Of a stretch of DNA of 64,000 bases, positions 16,154 to 25,100 are shown piece by piece. A program made the translations under genes and the position numbers. Within the stretch, counting starts at the first letter, position 1; each line of letters opens with the position of its first letter. Below the pieces are notes generated by a model. The model searched no databases and was not told the origin of the DNA. It saw only the letters and a list, made by a program, of their open reading frames with translations. The DNA is from Streptomyces pristinaespiralis. Lineage in GTDB: Bacteria > Actinomycetota > Actinomycetes > Streptomycetales > Streptomycetaceae. The stretch covers positions 3,224,001-3,288,000 of the forward strand of contig NZ_CP011340.1 of assembly GCF_001278075.1 (NCBI RefSeq). The letters are read 5' to 3'.

Positions 16154-17113
16154 GTGTCCGAGACCGCCTCTCCCGTCCGGCGCGGCCGCCTCTTGCGCTT
16201 CGCGGCCGCGTCCCTCGTGCTGCTGGCCCTCATCGGTTACGTCGCGGTGCAGTACGTCACCGGGGGCGGGCCCCCGCGCTGTGTCGTCCGTACGGCCGAG
16301 GGCGACGGCCCGTCGTACGAGCTCTCCGCCGAGATGGCGGGGAACGCCGCGACGATCTCCGCGGTGGGCACGACCCGCGGGATGCCGGAACGGGCGGTGA
16401 CGATCGCGCTGGCGACCGCGCTCCAGGAGTCGGCGCTGCGCAACATCGAGCACGGCGACCGGGACTCCCTCGGCCTGTTCCAGCAGCGCCCTTCGCAGGG
16501 ATGGGGGACGCCCGAGCAGATCCTGGACCCCGTCTACGCGTCGGGGAAGTTCTACGACGGCCTCGCCGAGGTGCCCGGCTACTCACGGCTGCCGCTCACG
16601 GTGGCCGCGCAGCGCGTGCAGCGCAGCGGTTTCCCGCAGGCGTACGCCAAGCACGAGCCGGACGCCGCGCTGCTGGCCGCCGCCCTCACGGGCCGGGCCT
16701 CCGCGACCCTGACCTGTGACGTCAAGAGCGGCGGCGGTCCCGGCGACCCGGCACGGGTCAAGGCGGAGCTGACGCGGGCGTTCGGGCCCGAGGTGCTGCC
16801 GAAGGGCGGCAGCGGCCGGGGCCGCGCGGGCGACGCGGGTGCGCGTGAGGTGTCCGTCCCGGTACAGGCGACGGTCGGCGCGGCGGAGACGGGCGACGGC
16901 GGCACCGGGGCGCACGGCGGCGGGACCGGGCGGGGCGGCGAGCGCGGCTGGGAGCTCGCGCACTGGGCGGTGGCGCGGGCGGACGAACTGCGCATCGAGG
17001 AGGTCTCGTACGCGGGCCGGGTGTGGAGCGCCGAGGAGTCGGAAGAGGGCTGGCGCCCGGCGGGCGGCGACGAAAACGGCACGAACGACGTCCGCATTCG
17101 CATCGCACGCTAG
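16154..17113 (+). CDS. Membrane-anchored putative lytic transglycosylase/muramidase-like protein
   Basis: A 319-residue protein with one N-terminal membrane helix (LRFAAASLVLLALIGYVAVQ) and an extracytoplasmic body. The region AVTIALATALQESALRNIEH then GDRDSLGLFQQRPSQGWG resembles the Glu-containing active-site segment of lysozyme-fold enzymes (catalytic Glu in QES, then GLFQ), so a peptidoglycan-cleaving role is plausible. The C-terminal third is Gly-rich then ends in a domain with RGWELAHWAVARADELRIEE, as in proteins taken to prime substrate contact. Databases often call Streptomyces homologues heavy-metal transporters, which nothing here supports. Start GTG at 16154, probably leaderless. 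Confidence 0.75.
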   Translation: MSETASPVRRGRLLRFAAASLVLLALIGYVAVQYVTGGGPPRCVVRTAEGDGPSYELSAEMAGNAATISAVGTTRGMPERAVTIALATALQESALRNIEHGDRDSLGLFQQRPSQGWGTPEQILDPVYASGKFYDGLAEVPGYSRLPLTVAAQRVQRSGFPQAYAKHEPDAALLAAALTGRASATLTCDVKSGGGPGDPARVKAELTRAFGPEVLPKGGSGRGRAGDAGAREVSVPVQATVGAAETGDGGTGAHGGGTGRGGERGWELAHWAVARADELRIEEVSYAGRVWSAEESEEGWRPAGGDENGTNDVRIRIAR

Positions 17114-17257
17114 TTCAGCGACTCGCTCGAACGAGTCAGTCCGTTCACCCGAGCGACACCCCCTTCCGGCCGGCGGAGCACCGTCCGGCGCCGACCTCGA
17201 TTCCCCTTACGGGCGACGGGAAGTGACGGTTCGGCAGATCGCTTCACCATGCAGCTT

Positions 17258-17285
17258 TTGACCGTTTTTATCCGAGAACGATAAT
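17258..17285 (+). promoter_or_regulatory. Vegetative-type promoter for the small secreted protein
   Basis: TTGACC (17258-17263), 16-bp spacer, GATAAT (17280-17285): close to the HrdB/sigma-70 consensus and in a local AT-rich stretch. Transcription would start near 17292, leaving a leader of about 115 nt before the ATG at 17409. Confidence 0.6.
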
Positions 17286-17408
17286 GCGACGCATTACCAA
17301 CTCTTTACCTTGGATCACCGCAACTTCTCCCCCGCTCCCCCCGGTTGTCAGGACGTCCGAACGCCGGACACGCAGCATCCCGAACGTCCTTTCGTCCCAA
17401 GGAGCATC

Positions 17409-17837
17409 ATGTCCCTCCCCCTGACCCGTCGGATCGCCCGTGCCGCGCTGCTCATCGCGGCGGGAGCAGCTCCCGTGGTCGGTGCGGCCGGCTCCGCAGG
17501 CGCCGTTGAACTCCCGCAGGCCCCGGTCGGCGGCCTCTCGGCCCTCGACACGGAGAACGTCGACTCCACGGTCGACGGCGTCTCGAAGGAGACCACCAAG
17601 GTCGCCGGCCAGGTCGGCGGCAAGACCGCGGAGAAGGCCGCCCCTGTGGCGACCAAGACCGTCGGCAAGACGGCCAAGACGGCCACGCCGGTCGCCACGA
17701 AGGCCGCCGGCGACACCGCCGAGCAGGCGGGCGACCTGGTCGGCGGCACCACCGAGGGCGGCCTGCCGACCGACTCGCTGACCGGCGGCGGCCTGCCCAC
17801 CGGCACGCTGGGCGGCGGCGGCCTGCCGATCGGCTGA
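17409..17837 (+). CDS. Small secreted repeat-rich protein
   Basis: A 142-residue exported protein. A signal peptide is clear: basic MSLPLTRRIARAALLIAAG then a hydrophobic core and a probable AGA-VE cleavage near residue 34. The mature part is low complexity with heptad-like Lys/Thr/Ala repeats (TTKVAGQVGGKTAEKAAPVA, TKTVGKTAKTATPVATKAAG), then a Gly-rich tail with repeated GGGLPTG units. No Cys, no enzyme motif and no membrane anchor are seen. It has a good promoter, an AAGGAGC Shine-Dalgarno and a strong terminator, so it is a stand-alone, probably well-expressed gene. Function is unknown; a cell-wall-associated structural role would fit the composition. Confidence 0.8.
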   Translation: MSLPLTRRIARAALLIAAGAAPVVGAAGSAGAVELPQAPVGGLSALDTENVDSTVDGVSKETTKVAGQVGGKTAEKAAPVATKTVGKTAKTATPVATKAAGDTAEQAGDLVGGTTEGGLPTDSLTGGGLPTGTLGGGGLPIG

Positions 17838-17855
17838 CGGCACGGCGCACACATG

Positions 17856-17895
17856 CGGGAAGGGCCCGGGAGCAGCTGCTCCCGGGCCCTTCCCG
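17856..17895. terminator. 40-bp perfect palindrome, bidirectional terminator
   Basis: Arms 17856-17875 and 17876-17895 are exact reverse complements with no loop in the sequence. It lies between the convergent small secreted protein gene and dapC. Confidence 0.85.
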
Positions 17896-17910
17896 TGCAT
17901 CGGGTCCCGC

Positions 17911-19017
17911 TCAGCCGAGGCGCTTGACCGCCGCCTCGACCCGCTCGTCGGTCGCGGTGAAGGCCACACGTACGAAACGCTCGCCCGCCTCGCCGTAGAA
18001 GTCGCCGGGCGCGACCAGGATGCCCAGACCGGCCAGGTACGCGACGGTGTCCCAGCACGGCTCGTCGCGGGTGGCCCACAGGTAGAGGCTGGCCTCGCTG
18101 TGCTCGATCCGGAAGCCGTGCGACTCCAGCGCGGTCCGCAGGGCCGTGCGGCGGGCCGCGTACCTGGCGCGCTGCTCGGTGACGTGCGTGTCGTCGCCGA
18201 GCGCGGCGACGGTGGCGGCCTGGACGGGGGCGGGGGTCATCATGCCGCCGTGCTTGCGGATCTTCAGGAGCTCGCCCAGCACGTCCTCGTCGCCCGCGAC
18301 GAAGGCGGCGCGGTAGCCGGCCAGGTTGGAGCGCTTGGAGAGCGAGTGGACGGCCACCACACCGGCGTACGAGCCGCCGCAGACGTCCGGGTGGAGCACG
18401 GAGACCGGCTCCGCCTCCCAGCCCAGCTCGAGGTAGCACTCGTCGCTGAACACCAGCACGTCGTGCTCACGCGCCCAGGCGACGATGCGGGTCAGCTCGT
18501 CCTTGTCCAGCACCCGGCCGGTCGGGTTGGAGGGTGAGTTGAGCCAGAGCAGCCGCAGGCCCTCCGGGTCGAGCTCGGTCGGGTCGTCGTAGACCACGGG
18601 GGTGGCGCCGCAGAGCCTCGCGCCGACCTCGTACGTGGGGTAGGCGAGACGCGGGTAGGCGACCCGGTCGCCGGCGCCCAGACCCAGCTGCGTCGGCAGC
18701 CAGGCCACCAGCTCCTTCGAACCGACGACCGGCAGGACGTTGGTGTGCGCCACGTTCGCGGCGCCGAGCCGGCGCTCGACCCAGGAAACGAGCGCGTCGC
18801 GCAGCGCCGGCGTGCCCCAGACCGTGGGGTAGCCCGGCGAGTCGGCGGCCGCCACGAGTGCCTTCCTGATCAGCTCGGGCACGGGGTCGACCGGGGTGCC
18901 GACGGAGAGGTCCACGATGCCGTCGGGGTGGGCCGCGGCCGTGGCCTTGTAGGGCTCGAGCTTGTCCCAGGGGAAGACGGGGAGTCGCGAGGAGACTGCG
19001 GGCACGGCGGCGCTCAC
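17911..19017 (-). CDS. dapC: Succinyldiaminopimelate transaminase
   Basis: PLP-dependent class I/II aminotransferase of 368 residues that makes N-succinyl-LL-DAP from the 6-oxo precursor and glutamate. Key residues: N165 in LNSPSNPTGR, D192 and Y195 in VFSDECYLELGW, and the Schiff-base lysine K228 in VHSLSKRSNLAGYR. The N-terminal FPWDKLEPYKATAAAHPDGI is typical of actinobacterial DapC. The start is GTG at 19017. It lies immediately after the ferredoxin gene in the same direction, the same fdxC-dapC order as in M. tuberculosis, and it works with DapE encoded nearby. Confidence 0.93.
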   Translation of the reverse strand: MSAAVPAVSSRLPVFPWDKLEPYKATAAAHPDGIVDLSVGTPVDPVPELIRKALVAAADSPGYPTVWGTPALRDALVSWVERRLGAANVAHTNVLPVVGSKELVAWLPTQLGLGAGDRVAYPRLAYPTYEVGARLCGATPVVYDDPTELDPEGLRLLWLNSPSNPTGRVLDKDELTRIVAWAREHDVLVFSDECYLELGWEAEPVSVLHPDVCGGSYAGVVAVHSLSKRSNLAGYRAAFVAGDEDVLGELLKIRKHGGMMTPAPVQAATVAALGDDTHVTEQRARYAARRTALRTALESHGFRIEHSEASLYLWATRDEPCWDTVAYLAGLGILVAPGDFYGEAGERFVRVAFTATDERVEAAVKRLG

Positions 19018-19123
19018 TTTCGGGTACGGCGTCGTTTCGGGCTGTCGGTCAGGGCGTCGGACGGCGGGGCGCGCGGACGTCGGGGGACGACCGGGTGCGT
19101 CCGGCGGGGTGCGTCAAACGCCT

Positions 19124-19157
19124 CGGTCCCGTACGGACGACGAACCGTACGGGACCG
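19124..19157. terminator. Hairpin terminator of the ferredoxin gene
   Basis: A perfect 13-bp stem (19124-19136 and 19145-19157) with an 8-nt loop, 19 bp after the ferredoxin stop and upstream of dapC. It may limit read-through into dapC. Confidence 0.75.
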
Positions 19158-19175
19158 GGGACATGCGGACTTCGA

Positions 19176-19496
19176 TCAGCCGTTCTGCGGCGGCAGGGCG
19201 GCGATGAAGGGGTGGTCGCGCTCGATCAGGCCGAGCTTGGAGGCGCCACCGGGCGAACCGAGCTCGTCGAAGAACTCGACGTTCGCCTTGTAGTAGTCCT
19301 TCCACTCCTCCGGGGTGTCGTCCTCGTAGAAGATGGCCTCGACCGGGCAGACCGGCTCACAAGCACCACAGTCGACGCATTCGTCCGGGTGGATGTACAA
19401 GGACCGGGAGCCCTCGTAGATGCAGTCGACGGGGCACTCCTCGATGCACGCCTTGTCCTTGACGTCGACACAAGGCTGCGCGATGACGTAGGTCAC
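19176..19496 (-). CDS. fdxA: Seven-iron ferredoxin
   Basis: A 106-residue electron carrier with one 3Fe-4S and one 4Fe-4S cluster. Cluster ligands are all in place: C9, C17 and C50 for the 3Fe centre; C21, C40, C43 and C46 for the 4Fe centre (KACIEECPVDCIYEG and HPDECVDCGACEPVCPVEAI). The C-terminal extension with EEWKDYYKANVEFF is typical of the actinobacterial FdxA/FdxC type. Such ferredoxins feed electrons to cytochromes P450 and other oxidoreductases. The start ATG has GAGGAAC upstream. It is followed by dapC with a hairpin in between. Confidence 0.95.
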   Translation of the reverse strand: MTYVIAQPCVDVKDKACIEECPVDCIYEGSRSLYIHPDECVDCGACEPVCPVEAIFYEDDTPEEWKDYYKANVEFFDELGSPGGASKLGLIERDHPFIAALPPQNG

Positions 19497-19610
19497 GCTG
19501 TCGTTCCTCCTCGATAAGGGCTGGCTTGCGCGGGAGCGCGGCGTCGTCGATGCCCGCCTCTAGTATCTCCGTTCTTGGTAACGATCCGAACAGGAGGGGC
19601 TCACAGAGCT

Positions 19611-20606
19611 GTGGAATTCACTGCGGGCGGACGGCTCGAAATCAGGATCAGCCCTGCTGACGTGGGCAAACGCGTCTCGGTGCGGTGCTTGAGCGACGCT
19701 GAAGGGCCGGTCGCGAAGTTCACCGACACGGTTGGTGTTCTCACATCATGGACCGACGATGTGCTGGTGATCACACGCCGCACGGGCGAGAGCGTCCGCA
19801 TCCCGCAGTCCTTGCTGGTCGCGGGCAAGGTCGTGCCCGCGGAGCCCGCGCGGCGCAGGGGCCCCGCGGCCGATTTCCAGGAGCTGGCCAGGGTGACGGC
19901 GCGCGCCTGGCAGCCGGTGGAGAGCGAGCGGCTCGGCGACTGGGAGCTGCGGGCGTCGGCGGGCTTCACCCGGCGGGCGAACTCGGTCCTCCCCCTCGGC
20001 GATCCGGGCATGCCGCTGGACGACGCGCTGGCGCGGGTGCGGGACTGGTACGCGGCACGCGGTCTTCCGGCGTACGCGCAGACCGCCACAGGCGCCGCCG
20101 GCACGCAGGAGGAGCTCTGCGCCGAGCTGGAGGCCCGGGGCTGGCGCGCCGAGGTCTCGGCGCAGGTGCAGGTCGGCGGCCTGGCGGCGGTGGGCGACCT
20201 GGACGCGGACGTCTCCCGGGTCACGTTGTCCCGCTCGTTCGACGAGGCGTGGCTGCGGCGCTACCAGCGTTCCGGTGTGCCAGGACCACATGTGCTGAAG
20301 GTCCTCGGCAGCGGCCCTTCCGTATGGTTCGCCTCCATACCCGGGGAGGGTCGGAGCCCCGCGGCCATCGGCCGATGTGTGGTCGACGCACGCTGGGCGG
20401 GCTTCATGGCGGTGGAGGTGGACCCGGAGTACCGCCGCCAGGGGCTCGCGAAGGCGATCATGGCCGCGCTGGCCCGCCGGGCCCTCGAGGAGGGAGCCTC
20501 GGCTGCCTGGCTGCAGGTCGAGTCGGACAATGACGGGGGGCGTGCCCTGTACGCCGGGATGGGCTTCCGGGTCCATCACCACTACCACCACTACCGGGCG
20601 ATGTAG
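19611..20606 (+). CDS. GNAT-family N-acetyltransferase with N-terminal SH3-like domain
   Basis: A 331-residue protein. Residues 1-75 look like a small beta-barrel domain (GGRLEIRISPADVGKRVSVR to LTSWTDDVLVITRRTGESVR). The C-terminal 120 residues are a GNAT fold with the acetyl-CoA loop EVDPEYRRQGLAKAIMAAL and the helix-strand end AAWLQVESDNDGGRALYAG. It probably acetylates an amine; the substrate is unknown. I take GTG 19611 as start, with AGGAGGGG upstream, although its spacing of about 13 nt is a little long. It is followed after 15 bp by a transglutaminase-like gene in the same direction, so the two likely form an operon divergent from the ferredoxin gene. Confidence 0.85.
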   Translation: MEFTAGGRLEIRISPADVGKRVSVRCLSDAEGPVAKFTDTVGVLTSWTDDVLVITRRTGESVRIPQSLLVAGKVVPAEPARRRGPAADFQELARVTARAWQPVESERLGDWELRASAGFTRRANSVLPLGDPGMPLDDALARVRDWYAARGLPAYAQTATGAAGTQEELCAELEARGWRAEVSAQVQVGGLAAVGDLDADVSRVTLSRSFDEAWLRRYQRSGVPGPHVLKVLGSGPSVWFASIPGEGRSPAAIGRCVVDARWAGFMAVEVDPEYRRQGLAKAIMAALARRALEEGASAAWLQVESDNDGGRALYAGMGFRVHHHYHHYRAM

Positions 20607-20621
20607 CCGGGGGCGGAGCTC

Positions 20622-21455
20622 ATGCACCAGAACGACCGGCGGTCCCGCTTCGCGCAGGAGGCCCGCTCACAGCGGCCGGACGTGGCCCTGCTCTGCCTGC
20701 TCATCGGCGCGGAGGCCGACCCCTCGCTCGACGAGGCGGGCACGGACGCGGCCCAGATCGAGCTGGACCGCCTGGCCGGGATGCTCCCGTACGGGCTGCG
20801 GGACCCGCACGCGTGGGCGGCGGCCGTCGCCGACCTGCTGGGTGGCCGGGAGGGCTTCCACGGCACGGCCGGCGACTACCAGCACCTGGAGTCCTCGCTC
20901 CTCCACGAGGTCCTGCGCCGCCGCCGGGGCCTGCCGATCCTGCTCTCGGTCGTCTGGACGGAGGTCGCCCGCCGCGCGGGCGCCCATGTCTACGGAGTCG
21001 CCCTTCCGGGCCACTTCGTGGTCGGCTTCGGCGACCCGGAGGACCCGGCAGGGCAGGTCCTGGCCGACCCGTTCGCGGCCGGCCGGGTGCTCTCCGGCAC
21101 GGAGGCCGACCTGCTCGTCACGAGCGCCGTGGGGACGTCCCTGACCCCGTCCATGCTGACGCCCGCCGATCCGCTCGCGGTGGTCTCCCGCATCCTCAAC
21201 AACATCCGCGCCTGGGCTGCCCAGCGCCCGGAGCACTCGGCGGTCGCCCTCTGGGCGCTCGACCTCCTTCTCCTGCTCCCCGCCCACCCGGCCCGCCTGC
21301 GCTTCGAGCGTGCCCAACTGCTCGTCCAGCGGGGCGACTTCCTGACGGGCGCGGCGGAGATGGACGCGTACGCGGAGGTCGTGGACGCGGTCGAACCGAC
21401 GGCGGCGGAGGAGATCCGGGGACGGGCACGGGCGGCCAGGGCCATGCTCAACTGA
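20622..21455 (+). CDS. Transglutaminase-like (SirB1/Transglut_core2) protein
   Basis: A 277-residue cytoplasmic protein. The middle contains the transglutaminase-like core seen in SirB1-type proteins: EVLRRRRGLPILLSVVWTEV, VYGVALPGHFVVGFGDPED (with the conserved His) and VLADPFAAGRVLS. The usual nucleophile Cys of active transglutaminases is not evident, which fits Transglut_core2 members that are not proven enzymes. The C-terminal 100 residues are helical and TPR-like (FERAQLLVQRGDFLTGAAEM). It is in probable operon with the preceding GNAT. Function unknown. Confidence 0.83.
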   Translation: MHQNDRRSRFAQEARSQRPDVALLCLLIGAEADPSLDEAGTDAAQIELDRLAGMLPYGLRDPHAWAAAVADLLGGREGFHGTAGDYQHLESSLLHEVLRRRRGLPILLSVVWTEVARRAGAHVYGVALPGHFVVGFGDPEDPAGQVLADPFAAGRVLSGTEADLLVTSAVGTSLTPSMLTPADPLAVVSRILNNIRAWAAQRPEHSAVALWALDLLLLLPAHPARLRFERAQLLVQRGDFLTGAAEMDAYAEVVDAVEPTAAEEIRGRARAARAMLN

Positions 21456-21506
21456 GGCTGTTCCGGGCCCGCCGAAGCCTTCCGGACCGGGTCCGCCCTG
21501 CCGGGC

Positions 21507-21872
21507 CTACCGGAACTCGTGCACGACCTGGATCTCGCCCACGATGTGCGCGTTGAACTCGTCGAGCTCCTCGGCCGGCACCCAGAGCTCGAGGATCGTC
21601 CTCCCGCCCGCCTGCTGCACGGGGTACCGCGCGACGAACTCGGACTCGACCTCGAACCGCGTCACGAACCCGGCACCGTCGTGCTTGACGTTCCAGTCCC
21701 TGGCGATGCGGATCGCGTAGTCCTCGTTGAGCACGGGATAGAAGATCGGCTGCTCGGGCAGCCTCGGCGGCCACGCCCGCCATCCCGACTTCCGCACCAA
21801 CTCCAGCTCCTCGGGGCCGGTGGGGCGCCACAGGGTCGTGGTGGGGGTGGTGGCGTGCTGCTGCCTGGTCAT
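21507..21872 (-). CDS. Small conserved hypothetical protein
   Basis: A 121-residue protein with a single compact domain: TTLWRPTGPEELELVRKSGW, RLPEQPIFYPVLNEDYAIRI and a C-terminal LELWVPAEELDEFNAHIVGE. The sequence is typical of a Streptomyces family that I have seen carry the label ADP-ribosylation/crystallin J1; nothing in the sequence proves that activity, and the protein is far too short for an ADP-ribosylglycohydrolase. The ATG at 21872 is the first Met after a stop-poor antisense stretch. It converges on the transglutaminase-like gene and is divergent from the RHS gene. Confidence 0.7.
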   Translation of the reverse strand: MTRQQHATTPTTTLWRPTGPEELELVRKSGWRAWPPRLPEQPIFYPVLNEDYAIRIARDWNVKHDGAGFVTRFEVESEFVARYPVQQAGGRTILELWVPAEELDEFNAHIVGEIQVVHEFR

Positions 21873-22151
21873 GATCAGCTCTCGGGAGTCGGGCGTGCCG
21901 GGTGTGAGCCCGGACGATAACCCGCGTACTGCCCGACGGCCACGGTGTTTTTTGCGTCCGCTCGCACCGCGGGCAGGGCGGCTCTCTCGACGCCCGCGCG
22001 CCGCCAGGAATCCATGAGTCCCAACTCCACTGTCGGATACCTCACTTGTAGGCCGTCCCGCCGAAACGGCTTTGGGCGCGACGATCACCCGTGAGATCTT
22101 TTTCGCACATGCATTCTGCGAACACAGGCTCGCACGGGGGGATTTCGCACT

Positions 22152-25100
22152 GTGGCTGTAACTGTGCCTGATTGGGCCGACACCCTGCTCGACGTCATCG
22201 GCGTCAACTGGCCCAACGTCGACGAGGACGCCTACCGCGACATGGCGGACTCCCTGCGGGAGTTCGCCGAGGACCTCGAGGACGACGGCCATCTCGCGAA
22301 CCAGCACGTGCAACGTTTGCTGTCCTCCGGCTACGGCGAAGCCATCGACGCGCTGAACGGCCACTGGGGCAAGGTCAAGGACAAGCACATCAAGGACATC
22401 GCCGGGGCCGCCCGCACCATCGCGGGCGCCCTGGACAACGCCGCCACGGCGATCGAGGCCATGAAGTACGCCGCCCTCGTCCACCTCGGCGTCCTCGCCG
22501 GCAAGGCCGGCATCTCGATGGCCCTCATCCCCGTCACCGGCGGACTGTCCATGCTCCTCGGCGCCGCCGCCATCGCCGCCTGCCAGCAGGCCGTCCGCAA
22601 GGTCATCAAGGAATGCATGGAGGAGGTCGTCGCCTACATCGTCTCGGCGATGACCGAACCCGCAGTCGCGGCCCTCGAGAACATGGCCGCCGACCTCGCC
22701 ATTCAGGTCGCCGCCGACGCGCTGGGTCTGCAGAACGGCGTCGACATGAACCAGGTGGGCCAAGCCGGCAAGGACGGCTTCAAGGAGGGCGTCCAAGGCG
22801 CGAAGGACGCGATGCACCTGGCCTCCGCAGGAGGTTCACCAGGCCCCGGACCAGGTGCCGGCAAAGGCGTCCACATCGAGCACTCCGAGCACGACCGCGC
22901 CGGCACCAAGCTGAACCTCGTCAGCGTCGGCGTCCACGGCAAGACCGCCGGCAAGCTGACCAAGGCCAGGTCCCATCACGGCCGCACCCGTGGCAAGGAC
23001 GACATCGCCGGCGCGCTCGACCCGGTGGTCGACAAAGCGATGGAGGCCCTGGGCAAGGCCACGAAAGAGATGGGCGACCACCTCGGCAAGAAGCTGCCGA
23101 AGGCTGTCAAGGACATCTCCGACAACCAGAAGAGGACCGACCAGGCAATCAAGGACAGGCTCGCCCGGGAGAACAAGGACGGCGGCGACGGGCGCGACGG
23201 CGGGAAGGGGGGCACCCGCCCCGGAGGCGACCGGTCCAAGGACTCCGCCCACACCAAGCCCGACTCGCTCAAGGACGCCAAGGACGATCCGCGCCGCAAC
23301 GGCATCCCGCTCGACAAGAAGACCTGTGAGAACGACCCGGTGGACGTCGCCACCGGCGAGATGACACTGCCCCAGACGGACCTGTCCCTGCCGGGCGTCC
23401 TGCCCCTGGTCCTCCGGCGCACTCACCTCTCCGGATACCGCTTCGGCCAGTGGTTCGGCCGCAGTTGGGCCTCCACCCTGGACGAGCGGATCGAGCTCGA
23501 CCCGCTCGGCGGCGGCGCGGTCTGGTCGCGCGAGGACGGCTCCCTCCTCGTCTACCCCCGGCTGCCGCTGCCGGACGAACCGGACGGCGTCCTGCCTCTC
23601 GAAGGGGCGCGTCTGCCTCTCCTGCACGGCGACGAGGTCAACGGGGAGACCACCTATCGCGTCACCGATCCGCACTCCGGCCTGACGCGCTCGTTCACCG
23701 GCAGCCCGTACAACGAGTCGTCCGCGTACTGGCTCAGGGAGATCGAGGACCGCAACCTCAACCGGATCACGTTCACCCGCCGCCGGGACGGCAGCCCCAC
23801 GGCCGTCACTCATGACGGTGGATACCGGGTCACCCTGGCCGTCGAGGAGGCCCGCGTACGCGAGCTCGCCCTGCGCACACCGGACGGCCCGGTCACCGTC
23901 ATGCGCTACGGCTACGACGCACGGGGCAACCTCGACGCCGTCATCAACTCCTCCGGCCGGCCGCTCCGCTTCACCTACGACGCCGACGCCAGAATCACCT
24001 CCTGGACCGACCGGAACGACTCCACCTTCCGGTACGTCTACGACAGCGCCGGCCGGGTCGTCCGCACGATCGGCCCGGACGGATACCTGTCCTCCACGTT
24101 CGTCCACGACGTCCACGGCGAGACGGGCGCCCCGATCACCCGGTACACGAATTCGGTCGGCGCGACGAAGGTCTTCCACTTCAACGACCACCTGCAGGTC
24201 GTCGCGGAGACCGACCCCCTGGGGAACACGACTCACCAGACCTTCGACCGGTACGACCGCCTCCTCTCCCGCACCGACGCCCTCGGCCGGACCACCGCCT
24301 ACACCTACGACGACCGCGGCAACCTCACCCGTGTCGACCACCCGGACGGCACCGCGGCCACCGTCGAGTACAACGAGCTGAACCAGCTCGCATCCGTCAC
24401 CGGCCCGGACGGTTCCACATCGCGGCAGGAGTACGACGAGCGCGGCAACCCGACCCTCTTCACACGCCCGAACGGGTCGACGACCCGCCTTACCCATGGG
24501 CCGCGCGGCCAGCTCACCGGGGTCGACGACTCCCTGGGCGCACTTGACCGGGTGCACTGCGACGCTGCCGGTCTCCCGCTGGCGGTCCGCGGCCCGCTCG
24601 GCGCGGTCACCCGCTACACGCGGGACGCCTTCGGGCGGGCGACCAGGATCACCGATCCGCAGGGCCGCACCACCGAGCTGGAGTGGACCGTCGAGGGCAA
24701 GCTCGCTCGTCGGACCGACCCGGACGGCGCGCAGCAGTCGTGGACCTACGACGGCGAGGGCAACTGCCTTGTCCACACGGACGCTGTGGGCGGCGAGACC
24801 CGCTTCGAGTACACCCACTTCGACCTGGTCGCCGCCCGCACCGCACCGGACGGCGCGCGCCACGAGTTCGCTCATGACACAGAGCTGCGCCTCGCTGCCG
24901 TGACCGACCCGCAGGGCCTCACCTGGAGCTACGAGTACGACTCGGCGGGGCGCCTCACCTCCGAGACGGACTTCGACGGCCGCACCCTCACGTACGCCCA
25001 CGATGCGATGGGCCGCCTGTCCGCCCGTACGAACGGCCTCGGGCAGACGGTCCGCTACGAGCGCGACTCGGCGGGCCGCGTGATCACGAAAGACGCGGAC

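Noticed and set aside
16154..17113. Heavy-metal transporter
   Set aside because: A common database label for relatives, but only one membrane helix and no metal-transport motif are present.
22152..22820. Local type VII secretion locus feeding the WXG100-like head
   Set aside because: No EccC, EccB or EsxA/B gene lies in the window; export machinery must be elsewhere.
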